A stretch of 64,000 bases of DNA from CAVQMC01 sp963713505 (GTDB taxonomy: Bacteria; Bacteroidota; Ignavibacteria; Ignavibacteriales; Ignavibacteriaceae). The notes under the pieces are model-generated. The model saw only the letters and a program-made list of their open reading frames with translations, was not told the DNA's origin and searched no databases. Position numbers and translations under genes: made by a program. Shown piece after piece: positions 1-8,543 of this stretch (the first letter of the stretch is position 1; every line of letters begins with the position of its first letter). The stretch covers positions 186,001 through 250,000 of the forward strand of contig CAVQMC010000020.1 in assembly GCA_963713505.1 (NCBI GenBank), in the 5' to 3' direction.

Positions 1-85
1 GCAGATAAACTCTTCTCCACGTTTTAAATACAGGAGGCTTATCTTCAGTTTCATTTTTGGTTTGTATGATGTTCTTGTTTTGCAT
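1..85 (-). CDS. Start of a protein cut off by the window edge (small membrane protein upstream of a transporter?)
   Basis: An ATG at 85-83 on the minus strand opens a frame that runs off the left edge. It reads a hydrophilic start followed by KPPVFKTWRRVYL. Prolines followed by a K/W/R-rich stretch just before a presumed membrane segment resemble small membrane proteins that sit ahead of sodium:solute symporters in Bacteroidota; this is recollection of the family and cannot be tested here. It overlaps the end of the PIG-L gene by about 35 bases in another frame, so the two are probably translationally coupled. Only 28 codons are visible. Confidence 0.4.
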   Translation of the reverse strand, partial: MQNKNIIQTKNETEDKPPVFKTWRRVYL

Positions 86-2576
86 AGTTTCCGGCTGATA
101 TTAAATTAACAAATAATCTAAATGCTCCGGGATTTCCTGCCGGCAGCTGTCGGAAAAAAGAATAACCGGTGTAAATAAAATCTCCTTTACCGTATTTTGT
201 AAAAAGAAGCCCGCCGCTTAATGAATGCTCTCCAGGATCATTACATTCAATTACAGTTTGATAATGAGAGTCCCATTTGTTAGGAAAATATAAACCTCTT
301 TCCTGAACCCAATTATCAAAATCCTTATGAGTAATTTTATTAGGATAATTTAAAAGCTGGTTTGTACTGTCTACAAATGTAACCGGAGCTTCTTCAACAG
401 TAACTCTGTCATGAGAAATTTCAAAAGGATAAGGTCCAATATTATCAGAATATAATCCTCTTGTAACGTTATATTGAGCAACCAGTGTTCCGCCGTTTTT
501 AACATAGTTCATCAATTTTTGATGATAATAAGGAAGTTTTTCTCTTGTATTATAAGCTCTTATTCCAATTATAATTGCGTCGAATTGATTTAAACTATCA
601 TTCTCAAGATCTTTATCTGATAAAAGTGAAACATTATAACCAAGCTGTTTTAAATCAGAGGGAATGTAATCTCCTGTTCCCATAATGTAACCGATGTTGT
701 TGATTACTTTTTTAGTATTGAGTCTGATTATTTTTGCTTCTGCAATAGGGAACAGCGTTTGTATCGGAATATGTGAATAATTAATAGTAATCATACCACG
801 ATCAATTTTTCTATTATTTATCAATACATCAGCACTTAATTTACTTTCAGTATATTTTTCCGGAGGTTTAACCGAAAAAGTAAATGTTTTTTCATCGTTT
901 TTCTTGTTTAAATTAAAATCAATTTTTTCCGGAGTAGATTCCCAGCTTTCGGGTAAATTTAATTTTAAAGTTCCTTCTGCATTATCTTCATTTGATCTCA
1001 AAGTTATGTTTACATCTTTTGAATCATTATTTGGAAATACATAAACCTTATTTTCAATATTTACAGCAATATCCGGAACAATATCAATCGGTCTGTATTT
1101 TTCTCCTTCAACTAAATCATTCCATCTGTATAAAACAGGAATATTATAATGTAATTCTACACCTTCAGCTTCAAGTATAAAATCAGCAGTCAGAGGAGGA
1201 TCATTTTCAGCTTTTCCAATAAGTCTTTGATTATCAACAACATAATTACCTTTATTTGGTTTATCCTTTAACCAATATGGCTGCGTATATTCTACAGAGC
1301 TTGGAATGATAATTTTTGTTTTAACATCAGATGGTGTTTCATCTGATAAAACTTTGTTAATTATTGAACTTCCTTTCTGATAGGTAATTTGAACTGATTT
1401 CAATTTAAATGGAAAATTGGATCTATTTAAAATTGAAGAAGTAATATCCAAAGAATGTCCAGGCACAACAGAATAGTCTTCGGCAATAGATTCTATCCAC
1501 ATTCCCGCACAGTTTCTAATAACATCTTCGAGTTGTTTTTTCTTTAAAGGAACCCAATAATCTTCATGCAATTTATTCATTTCTTTCAAAGCATCAAGCA
1601 GAACAGGAATTATTTTAGCAGGGTTTTCAGGATCAAATTGATTTATAGCTTTAGAAATATATTCACTTACCTTTGTGCTGTTTTTAATTCTATTCCAGCT
1701 TAAATCAATTCCATCAAATAATGTGTTATGGGCTTTAGCTCCTTCGGTATATTCAAAATAATTAATATTTTCACCGCGGTGTGGAGATGACCCGAATCCC
1801 TGACTTTTATGCATGCTTCTGCTGATAGCAGCAACTTCGTTATAAGTTTTTCCTAAAAGGGGATTGAACTTTCCTAAATCAACAGTCAAAAGTTTCGAAA
1901 CATCTTCATTTCTTTTCTCAATTATCGAAAGCCAGGCATTCCAGTATATTCTTTTTGGTTTCCACGGATTTACATATTTTAATTGTTCAGGAAAAGCTGT
2001 TGAATCTCCTGCAATTTCGAACGCTTCTTTGGCAAGAATTTGAGAAGCGGTATGATTTCCATGTCCGCCTTCTCCGGTTCCGGGAAAACGAGTTATAATT
2101 ACATCAGGTCTGAATTTTCTAACAACCCAAACAACATCGGAAAGTATTTTCTGTTTATTCCAAATTTTCATGGTTTCTTCGCCGGATTTAGAATAACCAA
2201 AATCAATCGCTCTAGTAAAAAACTGTTCGGCCCCGTCAATTCTGCGGGCAGCTAATAATTCTTGAGTTCTTAAAACACCAAGATTTGCACCCTGTTCTTC
2301 GCCAATTAAATTTTGTCCGCCATCTCCGCGGGTCATAGATAAATAACCGGTTCTCACCATTTTTCCTGAAGCTAAATATGAAAGTAAAGCATTATTTTCA
2401 TCATCCGGATGAGCGGCCACGTATAATACACTTCCCAATACATTTAATTTTTTTAATTCAAGTTCCAAGTGTGATGCGTCCTTTATAGTAACAGGTTGAG
2501 AAAATATCGGTGATGTAACAATTAGCATCGTAAAAACAACTATAAAAATGTTAACTGCAGTAAGTCTTTTTTTCAT
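51..2576 (-). CDS. Secreted PIG-L/LmbE-family deacetylase with long C-terminal region
   Basis: The mature N-terminus carries the PIG-L/LmbE zinc-deacetylase signature AAHPDDENNALLSY, with a later GTGEGGHGNH that fits the third metal ligand. The family removes N-acetyl groups from sugars such as GlcNAc derivatives; the substrate here is unknown. A signal peptide (MKKRL then a hydrophobic run ending SPIFSQ) places it outside the inner membrane. The catalytic domain occupies about the first 300 residues. The rest looks like beta-sandwich sequence followed by a C-terminal segment (IIIGIRAYNTRE, LVAQYN) resembling the ThuA/class I amidotransferase-like fold found behind PIG-L in Bacteroidota proteins. 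I chose the ATG at 2576 because AGGA lies at good spacing before it; an upstream ATG at 2597 adds seven residues before the signal peptide. It is divergent from kdsA. Confidence 0.85.
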   Translation of the reverse strand: MKKRLTAVNIFIVVFTMLIVTSPIFSQPVTIKDASHLELELKKLNVLGSVLYVAAHPDDENNALLSYLASGKMVRTGYLSMTRGDGGQNLIGEEQGANLGVLRTQELLAARRIDGAEQFFTRAIDFGYSKSGEETMKIWNKQKILSDVVWVVRKFRPDVIITRFPGTGEGGHGNHTASQILAKEAFEIAGDSTAFPEQLKYVNPWKPKRIYWNAWLSIIEKRNEDVSKLLTVDLGKFNPLLGKTYNEVAAISRSMHKSQGFGSSPHRGENINYFEYTEGAKAHNTLFDGIDLSWNRIKNSTKVSEYISKAINQFDPENPAKIIPVLLDALKEMNKLHEDYWVPLKKKQLEDVIRNCAGMWIESIAEDYSVVPGHSLDITSSILNRSNFPFKLKSVQITYQKGSSIINKVLSDETPSDVKTKIIIPSSVEYTQPYWLKDKPNKGNYVVDNQRLIGKAENDPPLTADFILEAEGVELHYNIPVLYRWNDLVEGEKYRPIDIVPDIAVNIENKVYVFPNNDSKDVNITLRSNEDNAEGTLKLNLPESWESTPEKIDFNLNKKNDEKTFTFSVKPPEKYTESKLSADVLINNRKIDRGMITINYSHIPIQTLFPIAEAKIIRLNTKKVINNIGYIMGTGDYIPSDLKQLGYNVSLLSDKDLENDSLNQFDAIIIGIRAYNTREKLPYYHQKLMNYVKNGGTLVAQYNVTRGLYSDNIGPYPFEISHDRVTVEEAPVTFVDSTNQLLNYPNKITHKDFDNWVQERGLYFPNKWDSHYQTVIECNDPGEHSLSGGLLFTKYGKGDFIYTGYSFFRQLPAGNPGAFRLFVNLISAGNYAKQEHHTNQK

Positions 2577-2792
2577 TACTTTTTCCTGATTGAACATTTC
2601 TTTGTGAGAGTTAATTAAAAATTGAATCGATAATACAATTATTTAATTTAATATTCAAAATAATTGTGATGAGTGAAATATAGCTGTAATTGATAAACCA
2701 AAAATTCAATATTACCAATATTTACTTTTTATTAAGAATTTATAATTCCTTATATTTACAATAATTATTAAAATTTTATAAAGTTAAATATT

Positions 2793-3608
2793 ATGATCGA
2801 ATTTAGCGGAATTAAAATCGGAAATAATAACCCTTTTGTGCTTATTGCCGGACCATGTGTTGTTGAAAATGAAAAATTAATTTTAAACACTGCTGAATCG
2901 ATTAAAAAAATTACTGACGAACTTAAAATTCCTTTTATATTCAAATCAAGTTATAAAAAAGCTAATAGAACTAACCTTAATTCCTTTACTGGAATTGGCG
3001 ATGAAAAAGCATTAACAATATTAAAAAAGGTTAAAGATGATTTTAATATTCCTGTATTAACCGATATACATTCAATTGAAGAAACAAAATTAGCTGCGGA
3101 ATTTGTGGATGTTATACAGATTCCTGCATTTTTATGCAGACAAACTGAATTACTTTTGGCCGCAGGAGAAACAGGTAAAGTAATCAACATAAAAAAAGGA
3201 CAATTCCTGGCACCGGAAGATATGAAACATGTTGTTGATAAAATTAAATCGACCGGAAATGAAAAAATTATGCTGACTGAAAGAGGAACAACTTTCGGAT
3301 ATCATAATTTGGTTGTCGATATGAGATCACTGATCATTATGAAAGAATTCGGTTATCCGGTTGTAATGGATGCAACTCATGCAGTTCAACTTCCAAGCAA
3401 AGGAAATGAAAGCGGAGGTCAACCGAAATTTATTAAACCTTTGGCAAAAGCTGCCGCTGCAGTTGGAATTGATGCATTGTTTTTAGAAGTTCATCCGAAT
3501 CCTAAAGAAGCATTAAGTGATGCTGCAAGTCAGTTACCGTTAGAAGAATTAAAACCTTTATTGGAAGAAATTAAAGCAATAGATAATATAACTAAGAAAT
3601 TAAGTTAA
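2793..3608 (+). CDS. kdsA: 3-deoxy-8-phosphooctulonate synthase (Kdo-8-phosphate synthase)
   Basis: Condenses phosphoenolpyruvate with D-arabinose 5-phosphate to give Kdo 8-phosphate, the committed step to the inner-core sugar of lipopolysaccharide. At 271 residues it has the usual length. Family landmarks are LIAGPCVVEN near residue 18, FKSSYKKANRTN near 50, TDIHS near 91, IPAFLCRQTE near 111 and DATHAVQLP near 192. The CR of FLCRQT and the H/E/D positions are in place; whether it is the metal-dependent class cannot be settled by eye, although a Cys near residue 22 (GPCVVEN) is compatible with it. It is first in an operon with kdsD and the lpt genes. Confidence 0.96.
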   Translation: MIEFSGIKIGNNNPFVLIAGPCVVENEKLILNTAESIKKITDELKIPFIFKSSYKKANRTNLNSFTGIGDEKALTILKKVKDDFNIPVLTDIHSIEETKLAAEFVDVIQIPAFLCRQTELLLAAGETGKVINIKKGQFLAPEDMKHVVDKIKSTGNEKIMLTERGTTFGYHNLVVDMRSLIIMKEFGYPVVMDATHAVQLPSKGNESGGQPKFIKPLAKAAAAVGIDALFLEVHPNPKEALSDAASQLPLEELKPLLEEIKAIDNITKKLS

Positions 3609-3625
3609 TAAATATTTTTAATTTA

Positions 3626-4399
3626 ATGGTTTTTGATAATTCAAATATTAAATCCGGAGAATTTCCCCGGCAATTAAATAAAATTGAAAAAGAATTATTG
3701 TTTAAAATCTTACCGGAAAATAAAAAAGGATATTTGAATTACATGAATAAAATTAATGAATTAATGGTAATTGGATTAGGCAGGTTCGGAGGAAATAATT
3801 TTATCCTCGGAAAAAAGGATACTAATCCTGACCTGCAGTCTCCTTCAACACCAATTTTTGCCGCCGGAACTGTTTATTTGGAAGATGAAGAAATTGATAT
3901 TACAATAAACGAGGAAATTGATGATGAAATTGAAGTTGATTTGTCTCCTAAAAATTCATCAGCTTTGCCGGAAAAATTAGAAATTGTAAAGACAAAAAGT
4001 TTTTCAGAATGGAATCCGGGAGATCTTGATCCTTATAAAAATAAAAAAGTTAGAGTAGTTCTAATTGAACAAGATAATTATGTTTTAGCTGTTGCAAGTG
4101 CTATAAATAAAATCTGGATTCATGATATTAATACTAGGGTTAATCATTTAATTCCGGTTAGTAATTTTTATAATGAATTAATGTCAGTAAAAAATATTAG
4201 GACAAAAGAAATCGTTTTAAATCCTAAGTTGTTATTTGAAAATATTGATGAATATTCAGATTCGGATTTGTTTTCGGCTTTTATAAAGTATAATAAATAT
4301 ATGAGAAGAATAAATTTAGATTACAATAAAATTCTTCATCAGCCTGAAGAGAAAAAAAGAAAACATTTTAAAAAGATTTTCAGCAGAGGGAAAAATTGA
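3626..4399 (+). CDS. Unknown 257-residue protein between kdsA and kdsD
   Basis: I do not recognise this protein. It has no signal peptide or membrane segment. Residues about 90-112 are very acidic (EDEEIDITINEEIDDEIEVD), splitting the protein into an N-terminal part with a glycine-rich VIGLGRFGGNN stretch near residue 48 and a C-terminal part containing a beta-rich run (RVVLIEQDNYVLAVASA). The C-terminus is strongly basic. It starts 17 bases after kdsA, and its TGA overlaps the TTG start of kdsD, so it is co-translated with Kdo and Lpt genes. A role in coordinating LPS synthesis or export is possible from position only. Confidence 0.75.
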   Translation: MVFDNSNIKSGEFPRQLNKIEKELLFKILPENKKGYLNYMNKINELMVIGLGRFGGNNFILGKKDTNPDLQSPSTPIFAAGTVYLEDEEIDITINEEIDDEIEVDLSPKNSSALPEKLEIVKTKSFSEWNPGDLDPYKNKKVRVVLIEQDNYVLAVASAINKIWIHDINTRVNHLIPVSNFYNELMSVKNIRTKEIVLNPKLLFENIDEYSDSDLFSAFIKYNKYMRRINLDYNKILHQPEEKKRKHFKKIFSRGKN

Positions 4400-5373
4400 C
4401 AAACGGTGAAATAATTGAAAAAGGTAAACAAGTAATCAGAATTGAATCTGAAGCAGTTGCAAATTTAGAGAATAGTATAAATGAAGATTTCATAAAAGCC
4501 GTTGATACTATTTATGAATCAACCGGAAGAGTTGTTTTAACCGGAATGGGTAAATCCGGATTGATTGCAAGAAAAATTGTTTCTACTTTAAATTCTACCG
4601 GAACTGCTGCAATTTATTTGCATCCTACAGATGCATTACACGGTGATCTTGGAATGGTGAGAAAAGAAGATGTAGTAATTTTGATTTCCAAAAGCGGGAA
4701 TACCGAAGAAATCTCTAACCTTATTCCAATGTTAAAAAGATTAAATGTAAAACTAATTGCAATGGCAGGGGACAAGGAAAGCAGACTTGCATCTGAATGC
4801 GATATTTATTTGGATGTAGCCGTTAAAGAAGAAGCTTGTCCTCATGATCTGGCTCCTACAGCATCTACCACAGCAACTTTAGCTATGGGAGATGCACTTT
4901 CTGTTGCCTTGCTCCAAAAACGCAACTTTACTGCGCAGGATTTTGCTCTTCTTCATCCCGGTGGAAGTCTGGGTAAAAGATTATCACTTAAAATTAAAGA
5001 GATAATGATAAAAGGCGACAGTATTCCTAAAGTGAATGAAGAAGCTTCAATTAAAGACGTAATTTTAGAAATAACTTCCAAGAGGCTGGGAACAACCTGC
5101 ATTATAAATGATAAAGGAATTTTAAAAGGAATTATTACCGATGGTGATTTAAGAAGATTGCTTGAACGTACATTGGAAATTAAAAATTTAAGAGCTAAAG
5201 ATATAATGACTAAAAATCCAAAAGTTATGAAAGAAAATTATCTAGCATCCTTTGCATTGCAGCAGATGGAAAATTATAAAATAACTTCTTTAATAATTAT
5301 TGATAATGAAAACCATCCGATCGGAATTGTTCACCTTCATGATTTAATAAATTTGGGACTTCGCCACCGATGA
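4396..5373 (+). CDS. kdsD: D-arabinose-5-phosphate isomerase (KpsF/GutQ family)
   Basis: Interconverts ribulose 5-phosphate and arabinose 5-phosphate, supplying the second substrate of KdsA. Residues about 40-175 form a SIS sugar-isomerase domain with GMGKSGLIARK near residue 50 and SKSGNTEE near 98. The catalytic-type His is in LHPTDALHGDLG. Two CBS domains follow (about 205-260 and 268-325; IIIDNENHPIGIVHLHD). At 325 residues it has the full KdsD architecture. Translation appears to start at TTG 4396 overlapping the preceding stop, and the gene's own stop overlaps the lptC ATG, so expression is tightly coupled. A GutQ-type paralogue role is less likely given the kdsA context. Confidence 0.94.
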   Translation: MTNGEIIEKGKQVIRIESEAVANLENSINEDFIKAVDTIYESTGRVVLTGMGKSGLIARKIVSTLNSTGTAAIYLHPTDALHGDLGMVRKEDVVILISKSGNTEEISNLIPMLKRLNVKLIAMAGDKESRLASECDIYLDVAVKEEACPHDLAPTASTTATLAMGDALSVALLQKRNFTAQDFALLHPGGSLGKRLSLKIKEIMIKGDSIPKVNEEASIKDVILEITSKRLGTTCIINDKGILKGIITDGDLRRLLERTLEIKNLRAKDIMTKNPKVMKENYLASFALQQMENYKITSLIIIDNENHPIGIVHLHDLINLGLRHR

Positions 5374-5939
5374 AATTAGTCTGGCTCTTTTTAATAACAA
5401 TTTTAATTTTTTCAGGATGTTCCGAAGACAGAGTAAAACCTTCCGTGAATACTAATATAAATACTGAAGAATTACCGTCGCAGGAAAGCTGGAATGCTAA
5501 AGTTATATTTTCTGATTCAGGAAAAACAAGTGCAATACTTTATGCGGGTCATTTAAGGGTTTTTGATCAAGCAAATGAAACTTTGTTAGACAGTAATATT
5601 CATATTGATTTTTTTAATACGCAAGAAGTTAAAACTACGACACTTACTGCTTTAAAAGGAAGAGTCAACGGAAAAACAAATGATCTTTATGCAATTGACA
5701 GTGTCATTGCGGTAAGCGACAGCGGTGTTACATTAAAAACACAGGAATTAATGTGGAGAAATAAAGATCAGAAAATTGTTTCGGATAAATTTGTTACAAT
5801 TATTACTCCGAAAGAAAAAATTCAGGGCTATGGTTTTGAATCGGATCAAAACTTAAATAACTATGTAATTTATAATATTACATACGTAACACGAATGGAT
5901 ACTGTTAATCAGAATAAAAATACCGGAACTAAAAACTAA
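5370..5939 (+). CDS. lptC: LPS export protein LptC-like lipoprotein
   Basis: LptC bridges the LptBFG transporter in the inner membrane and the periplasmic LptA bridge. Here the protein begins MKLVWLFLITILIFSGCSED, a lipoprotein-type signal with a lipobox Cys at residue 17, where Proteobacterial LptC has a transmembrane anchor. The body (about 35-175) is short beta strands typical of the LptC/OstA fold, including SESWNAKVIFSDSGKT-like and DSGVTLKTQELMW motifs. At 189 residues it matches LptC. It sits directly before an OstA-type protein and lptB, which supports the assignment; sequence conservation in this family is weak. Confidence 0.82.
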   Translation: MKLVWLFLITILIFSGCSEDRVKPSVNTNINTEELPSQESWNAKVIFSDSGKTSAILYAGHLRVFDQANETLLDSNIHIDFFNTQEVKTTTLTALKGRVNGKTNDLYAIDSVIAVSDSGVTLKTQELMWRNKDQKIVSDKFVTIITPKEKIQGYGFESDQNLNNYVIYNITYVTRMDTVNQNKNTGTKN

Positions 5940-5948
5940 TTTTATTAA

Positions 5949-7364
5949 ATGAATTTATCGAAACTAATTATAATATTTATGCTTGGACTTTTGAGTGTAA
6001 ATATATTTGCACAGGAAGAAGTGATAACAATAGTTGGTGATAGTTTAGTCGGTAAAATGGTTAATGGCGAATCTGTGCGGGAAGTTTACGGCGATGTTGT
6101 TATGAAGCAGGGAAATGTTGTTGTAAACTGCAATAAAGCAATTCAATATATTTCCAGGAATGACGCTGAATTGATTGGTGACGTTATTGCTAAACAAGAT
6201 AGCCTTACAATTAAAACTCCTAGAGCATTTTATTACGGCAATGAAAAGAAAAGCGAAAGTCACGACGGATTAATTTTAAATGATAAAAAAGTTATTCTCA
6301 CGGCAGATTCCGGTGTATATTATTTTGATAATCATAAAGCTGTATTCAACAGTAATGTTACACTTTATGATACTGCTTCGACTTTAACTTCAAATGAACT
6401 GACTTATTTCAAAGATAACGATAAAGCAATTGCAGTTGGAAATGTAAAAATTGTTGATTCTGTAAATGTTATTAAAGCCGATAGTCTTACTTATTTTAGA
6501 AAAGATAGAATTGCATTTGCCGAAAATAATGTTCAAATAAGAAATGAAAAAAATAACTCTACTATTTACGGCAATCATCTTGAGGATTATGCAAAAAGGT
6601 CTTATTCAAAAATGACAAAAAATCCGCTGCTTATGCAGATTGATACCACTTATATAACAAAATTGGATACAACTGTATTTGGAAATATCGATACAGTTCA
6701 TACTTTTAGATTAGACACTTTATTAATTAGTTCAATGGAAATGGAAGCTTTTAGAGACACATTAAATATTTTCAGAGCCATTGATTCTGTTGAAATTGTA
6801 AGAGGTCAATTTGCTTCCAAGAATGATTATACAATTTATTATAGGAATGCCGGAGAAATTGAGACTGATAAGTTAGATAAGAATTCTCCGCAGCCGATAA
6901 TCTGGTATGAAAATTCACAATTGACAGGAGATTCTGTAAAAATATTTTTAGAAAAAAGCAGAATACGTAAACTTATTGTAAATAAAAACGCTTTTATATT
7001 ATCACAAAATGAAATTTACAGTAAAAGATTCGATCAAACATCCGGAGAAAAAATAATTATTTATTTTGAAAACAGCAGGATTACTAAAACAAATATTTAC
7101 GGCGGAGTTCACAGTATTTATTATTTGTATGAAGGCGATACTCCTAACGGTTTAACGAAATCTTCTTCGGAATCTGCAGAAATAAATTTTGAAGATAACA
7201 AAGTAAGTGTAGTAAGATTATACGGATCACCTACAAGTGAATATTATCCGGAAAATACTGTAATCGGAAAAGAACTTTCTTTTACATTGCCGGGATATGT
7301 GTTATATTCAAATCGTCCGACAAAAAAAAGTTTACTTAGAAAAATCAATTTAGAATCAGAATAA
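5949..7364 (+). CDS. lptA: LptA/OstA-family periplasmic LPS transport protein (long form)
   Basis: After a signal peptide (residues 1-21, ending NIFAQ) the protein reads as repeated OstA-type strands, for example EVYGDVVMKQGNVVVNCNKA near residue 45, TLTSNELTYFKDNDKAIAVG near 145 and TIYGNHLEDYAKRSYSKM near 205. The OstA fold forms a continuous beta-jellyroll bridge that carries lipopolysaccharide across the periplasm. At 471 residues it is far longer than E. coli LptA (about 185), but shorter than LptD and without an evident barrel domain. Long OstA-like proteins of this kind are common in Bacteroidota. Position between lptC and lptB supports the role. Confidence 0.8.
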   Translation: MNLSKLIIIFMLGLLSVNIFAQEEVITIVGDSLVGKMVNGESVREVYGDVVMKQGNVVVNCNKAIQYISRNDAELIGDVIAKQDSLTIKTPRAFYYGNEKKSESHDGLILNDKKVILTADSGVYYFDNHKAVFNSNVTLYDTASTLTSNELTYFKDNDKAIAVGNVKIVDSVNVIKADSLTYFRKDRIAFAENNVQIRNEKNNSTIYGNHLEDYAKRSYSKMTKNPLLMQIDTTYITKLDTTVFGNIDTVHTFRLDTLLISSMEMEAFRDTLNIFRAIDSVEIVRGQFASKNDYTIYYRNAGEIETDKLDKNSPQPIIWYENSQLTGDSVKIFLEKSRIRKLIVNKNAFILSQNEIYSKRFDQTSGEKIIIYFENSRITKTNIYGGVHSIYYLYEGDTPNGLTKSSSESAEINFEDNKVSVVRLYGSPTSEYYPENTVIGKELSFTLPGYVLYSNRPTKKSLLRKINLESE

Positions 7365-7369
7365 AAATT

Positions 7370-8104
7370 ATGGCAACAACTTTAAGAAGTGAAGATCTTG
7401 TAAAGATTTATAAAAAAAGAACTGTTGTAAATAAAGTATCTATAAAAGTTTCCAAAGGAGAAATTGTAGGTTTACTTGGCCCGAACGGAGCAGGAAAAAC
7501 AACAACTTTCTATATGATGATGGGAATGATTAAGCCGGAAAAAGGAAAAGTCTTTTTGGATGAAAAAGAAATAACGGGTGTTCCTATGTATAAACGAGCA
7601 AGAATGGGGGTCGGATATCTGCCGCAGGAAGCTTCAATTTTCAGAAGGCTTTCTGTCGAAGAAAACATTATGGCAATTCTGCAGATGATAAAATTAACCG
7701 AACAGCAGAGAAAAGAAAAATGTGAAAAATTATTAGAAGAATTAACAATAAAGCATATTAGAAAAAGTAAAGGTTTTCAGTTAAGCGGCGGAGAAAGAAG
7801 AAGAACAGAAATTGCAAGATCACTGGCAACTGATCCGAGTTTTATTTTGCTTGATGAACCGTTTGCTGGTGTTGATCCGATTGCAGTTGAAGATATTATG
7901 AATATTGTGGCAAACTTAAAAAACAGAGGAATTGGAGTTCTAATAACTGATCATAATGTTCACGAAACTTTAAGCATTGTAGATAATGCTTATATTTTAA
8001 TTAATGGTGTAATTTTCAAGCAGGGAAAAGCTGAAGAACTTGCAGAGGACGTTGAAGTAAGAAAACTATATTTAGGTGAGAAATTTAAATTAGATAGATA
8101 TTAA
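7370..8104 (+). CDS. lptB: LPS export ABC transporter ATP-binding protein
   Basis: ATPase that drives the LptFGC complex extracting lipopolysaccharide from the inner membrane. Walker A is GPNGAGKTT near residue 37, the signature is LSGGERRRTEIARS near 138, and Walker B is FILLDEPFAGVDPIA near 158, followed by the switch histidine in LITDHNV. The ERRR and FAGVDP wording is typical of LptB compared with other ABC ATPases, and 244 residues is the usual length. It ends the kds-lpt operon; no lptF or lptG lies in the window. An intergenic gap of over 400 bases follows. Confidence 0.95.
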   Translation: MATTLRSEDLVKIYKKRTVVNKVSIKVSKGEIVGLLGPNGAGKTTTFYMMMGMIKPEKGKVFLDEKEITGVPMYKRARMGVGYLPQEASIFRRLSVEENIMAILQMIKLTEQQRKEKCEKLLEELTIKHIRKSKGFQLSGGERRRTEIARSLATDPSFILLDEPFAGVDPIAVEDIMNIVANLKNRGIGVLITDHNVHETLSIVDNAYILINGVIFKQGKAEELAEDVEVRKLYLGEKFKLDRY

Positions 8105-8543
8105 TATTCCAAAATAATTTTAAAAAAATTTATTCGAAATGATTATTGAATTATAAAATTTAAAAATCCATCCAGTCATTTCTTCTGTTATATTATATAA
8201 GTACAATTTCTCATTTGTCTTTATCCTTTCTTACTTTTAAAGAGTTCTTCTTGAGTTCATTTAACTTTTTGTTAAAGATAATTTACTTTGAGGATAAAAT
8301 CATATAAAAAGCTATCAATTGATAATTATCAAGAAATTGTAATTCTATTAAAAAATGAAAAAAACCGTACAAATAAAAATATTGCCGTTCATAAAGTATC
8401 TTGATATAAGTTCTTAAATTATAATATTTTTGTAAGAGTTATTTAAAGAAATAAAGCTTAAAATTTTGAAAAAAACAAATTCTACAGTACTTATTAAATC
8501 AAATTTTGGTTGTAAAGATTTTTAAAAAAAGCGGAGCCGAAAA
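8105..8543. other. Intergenic region between lptB and the tolC-like gene
   Basis: About 440 AT-rich bases without a convincing gene. I see no tRNA, strong terminator hairpin or conserved structured RNA. A consensus-like TATAAT lies at 8420-8425, but no well-spaced -35 element precedes it. An open frame of 20 codons (8355-8417) is too short to call. The region probably carries the exporter operon's promoter and leader. Confidence 0.5.

Noticed and set aside
5949..7364. OstA-like protein as LptD
   Set aside because: OstA-type strands are present but the length is well below LptD and no barrel-type C-terminus is visible.
8355..8417. Twenty-codon open frame before the tolC-like gene
   Set aside because: Too short, without ribosome site or resemblance to leader peptides.
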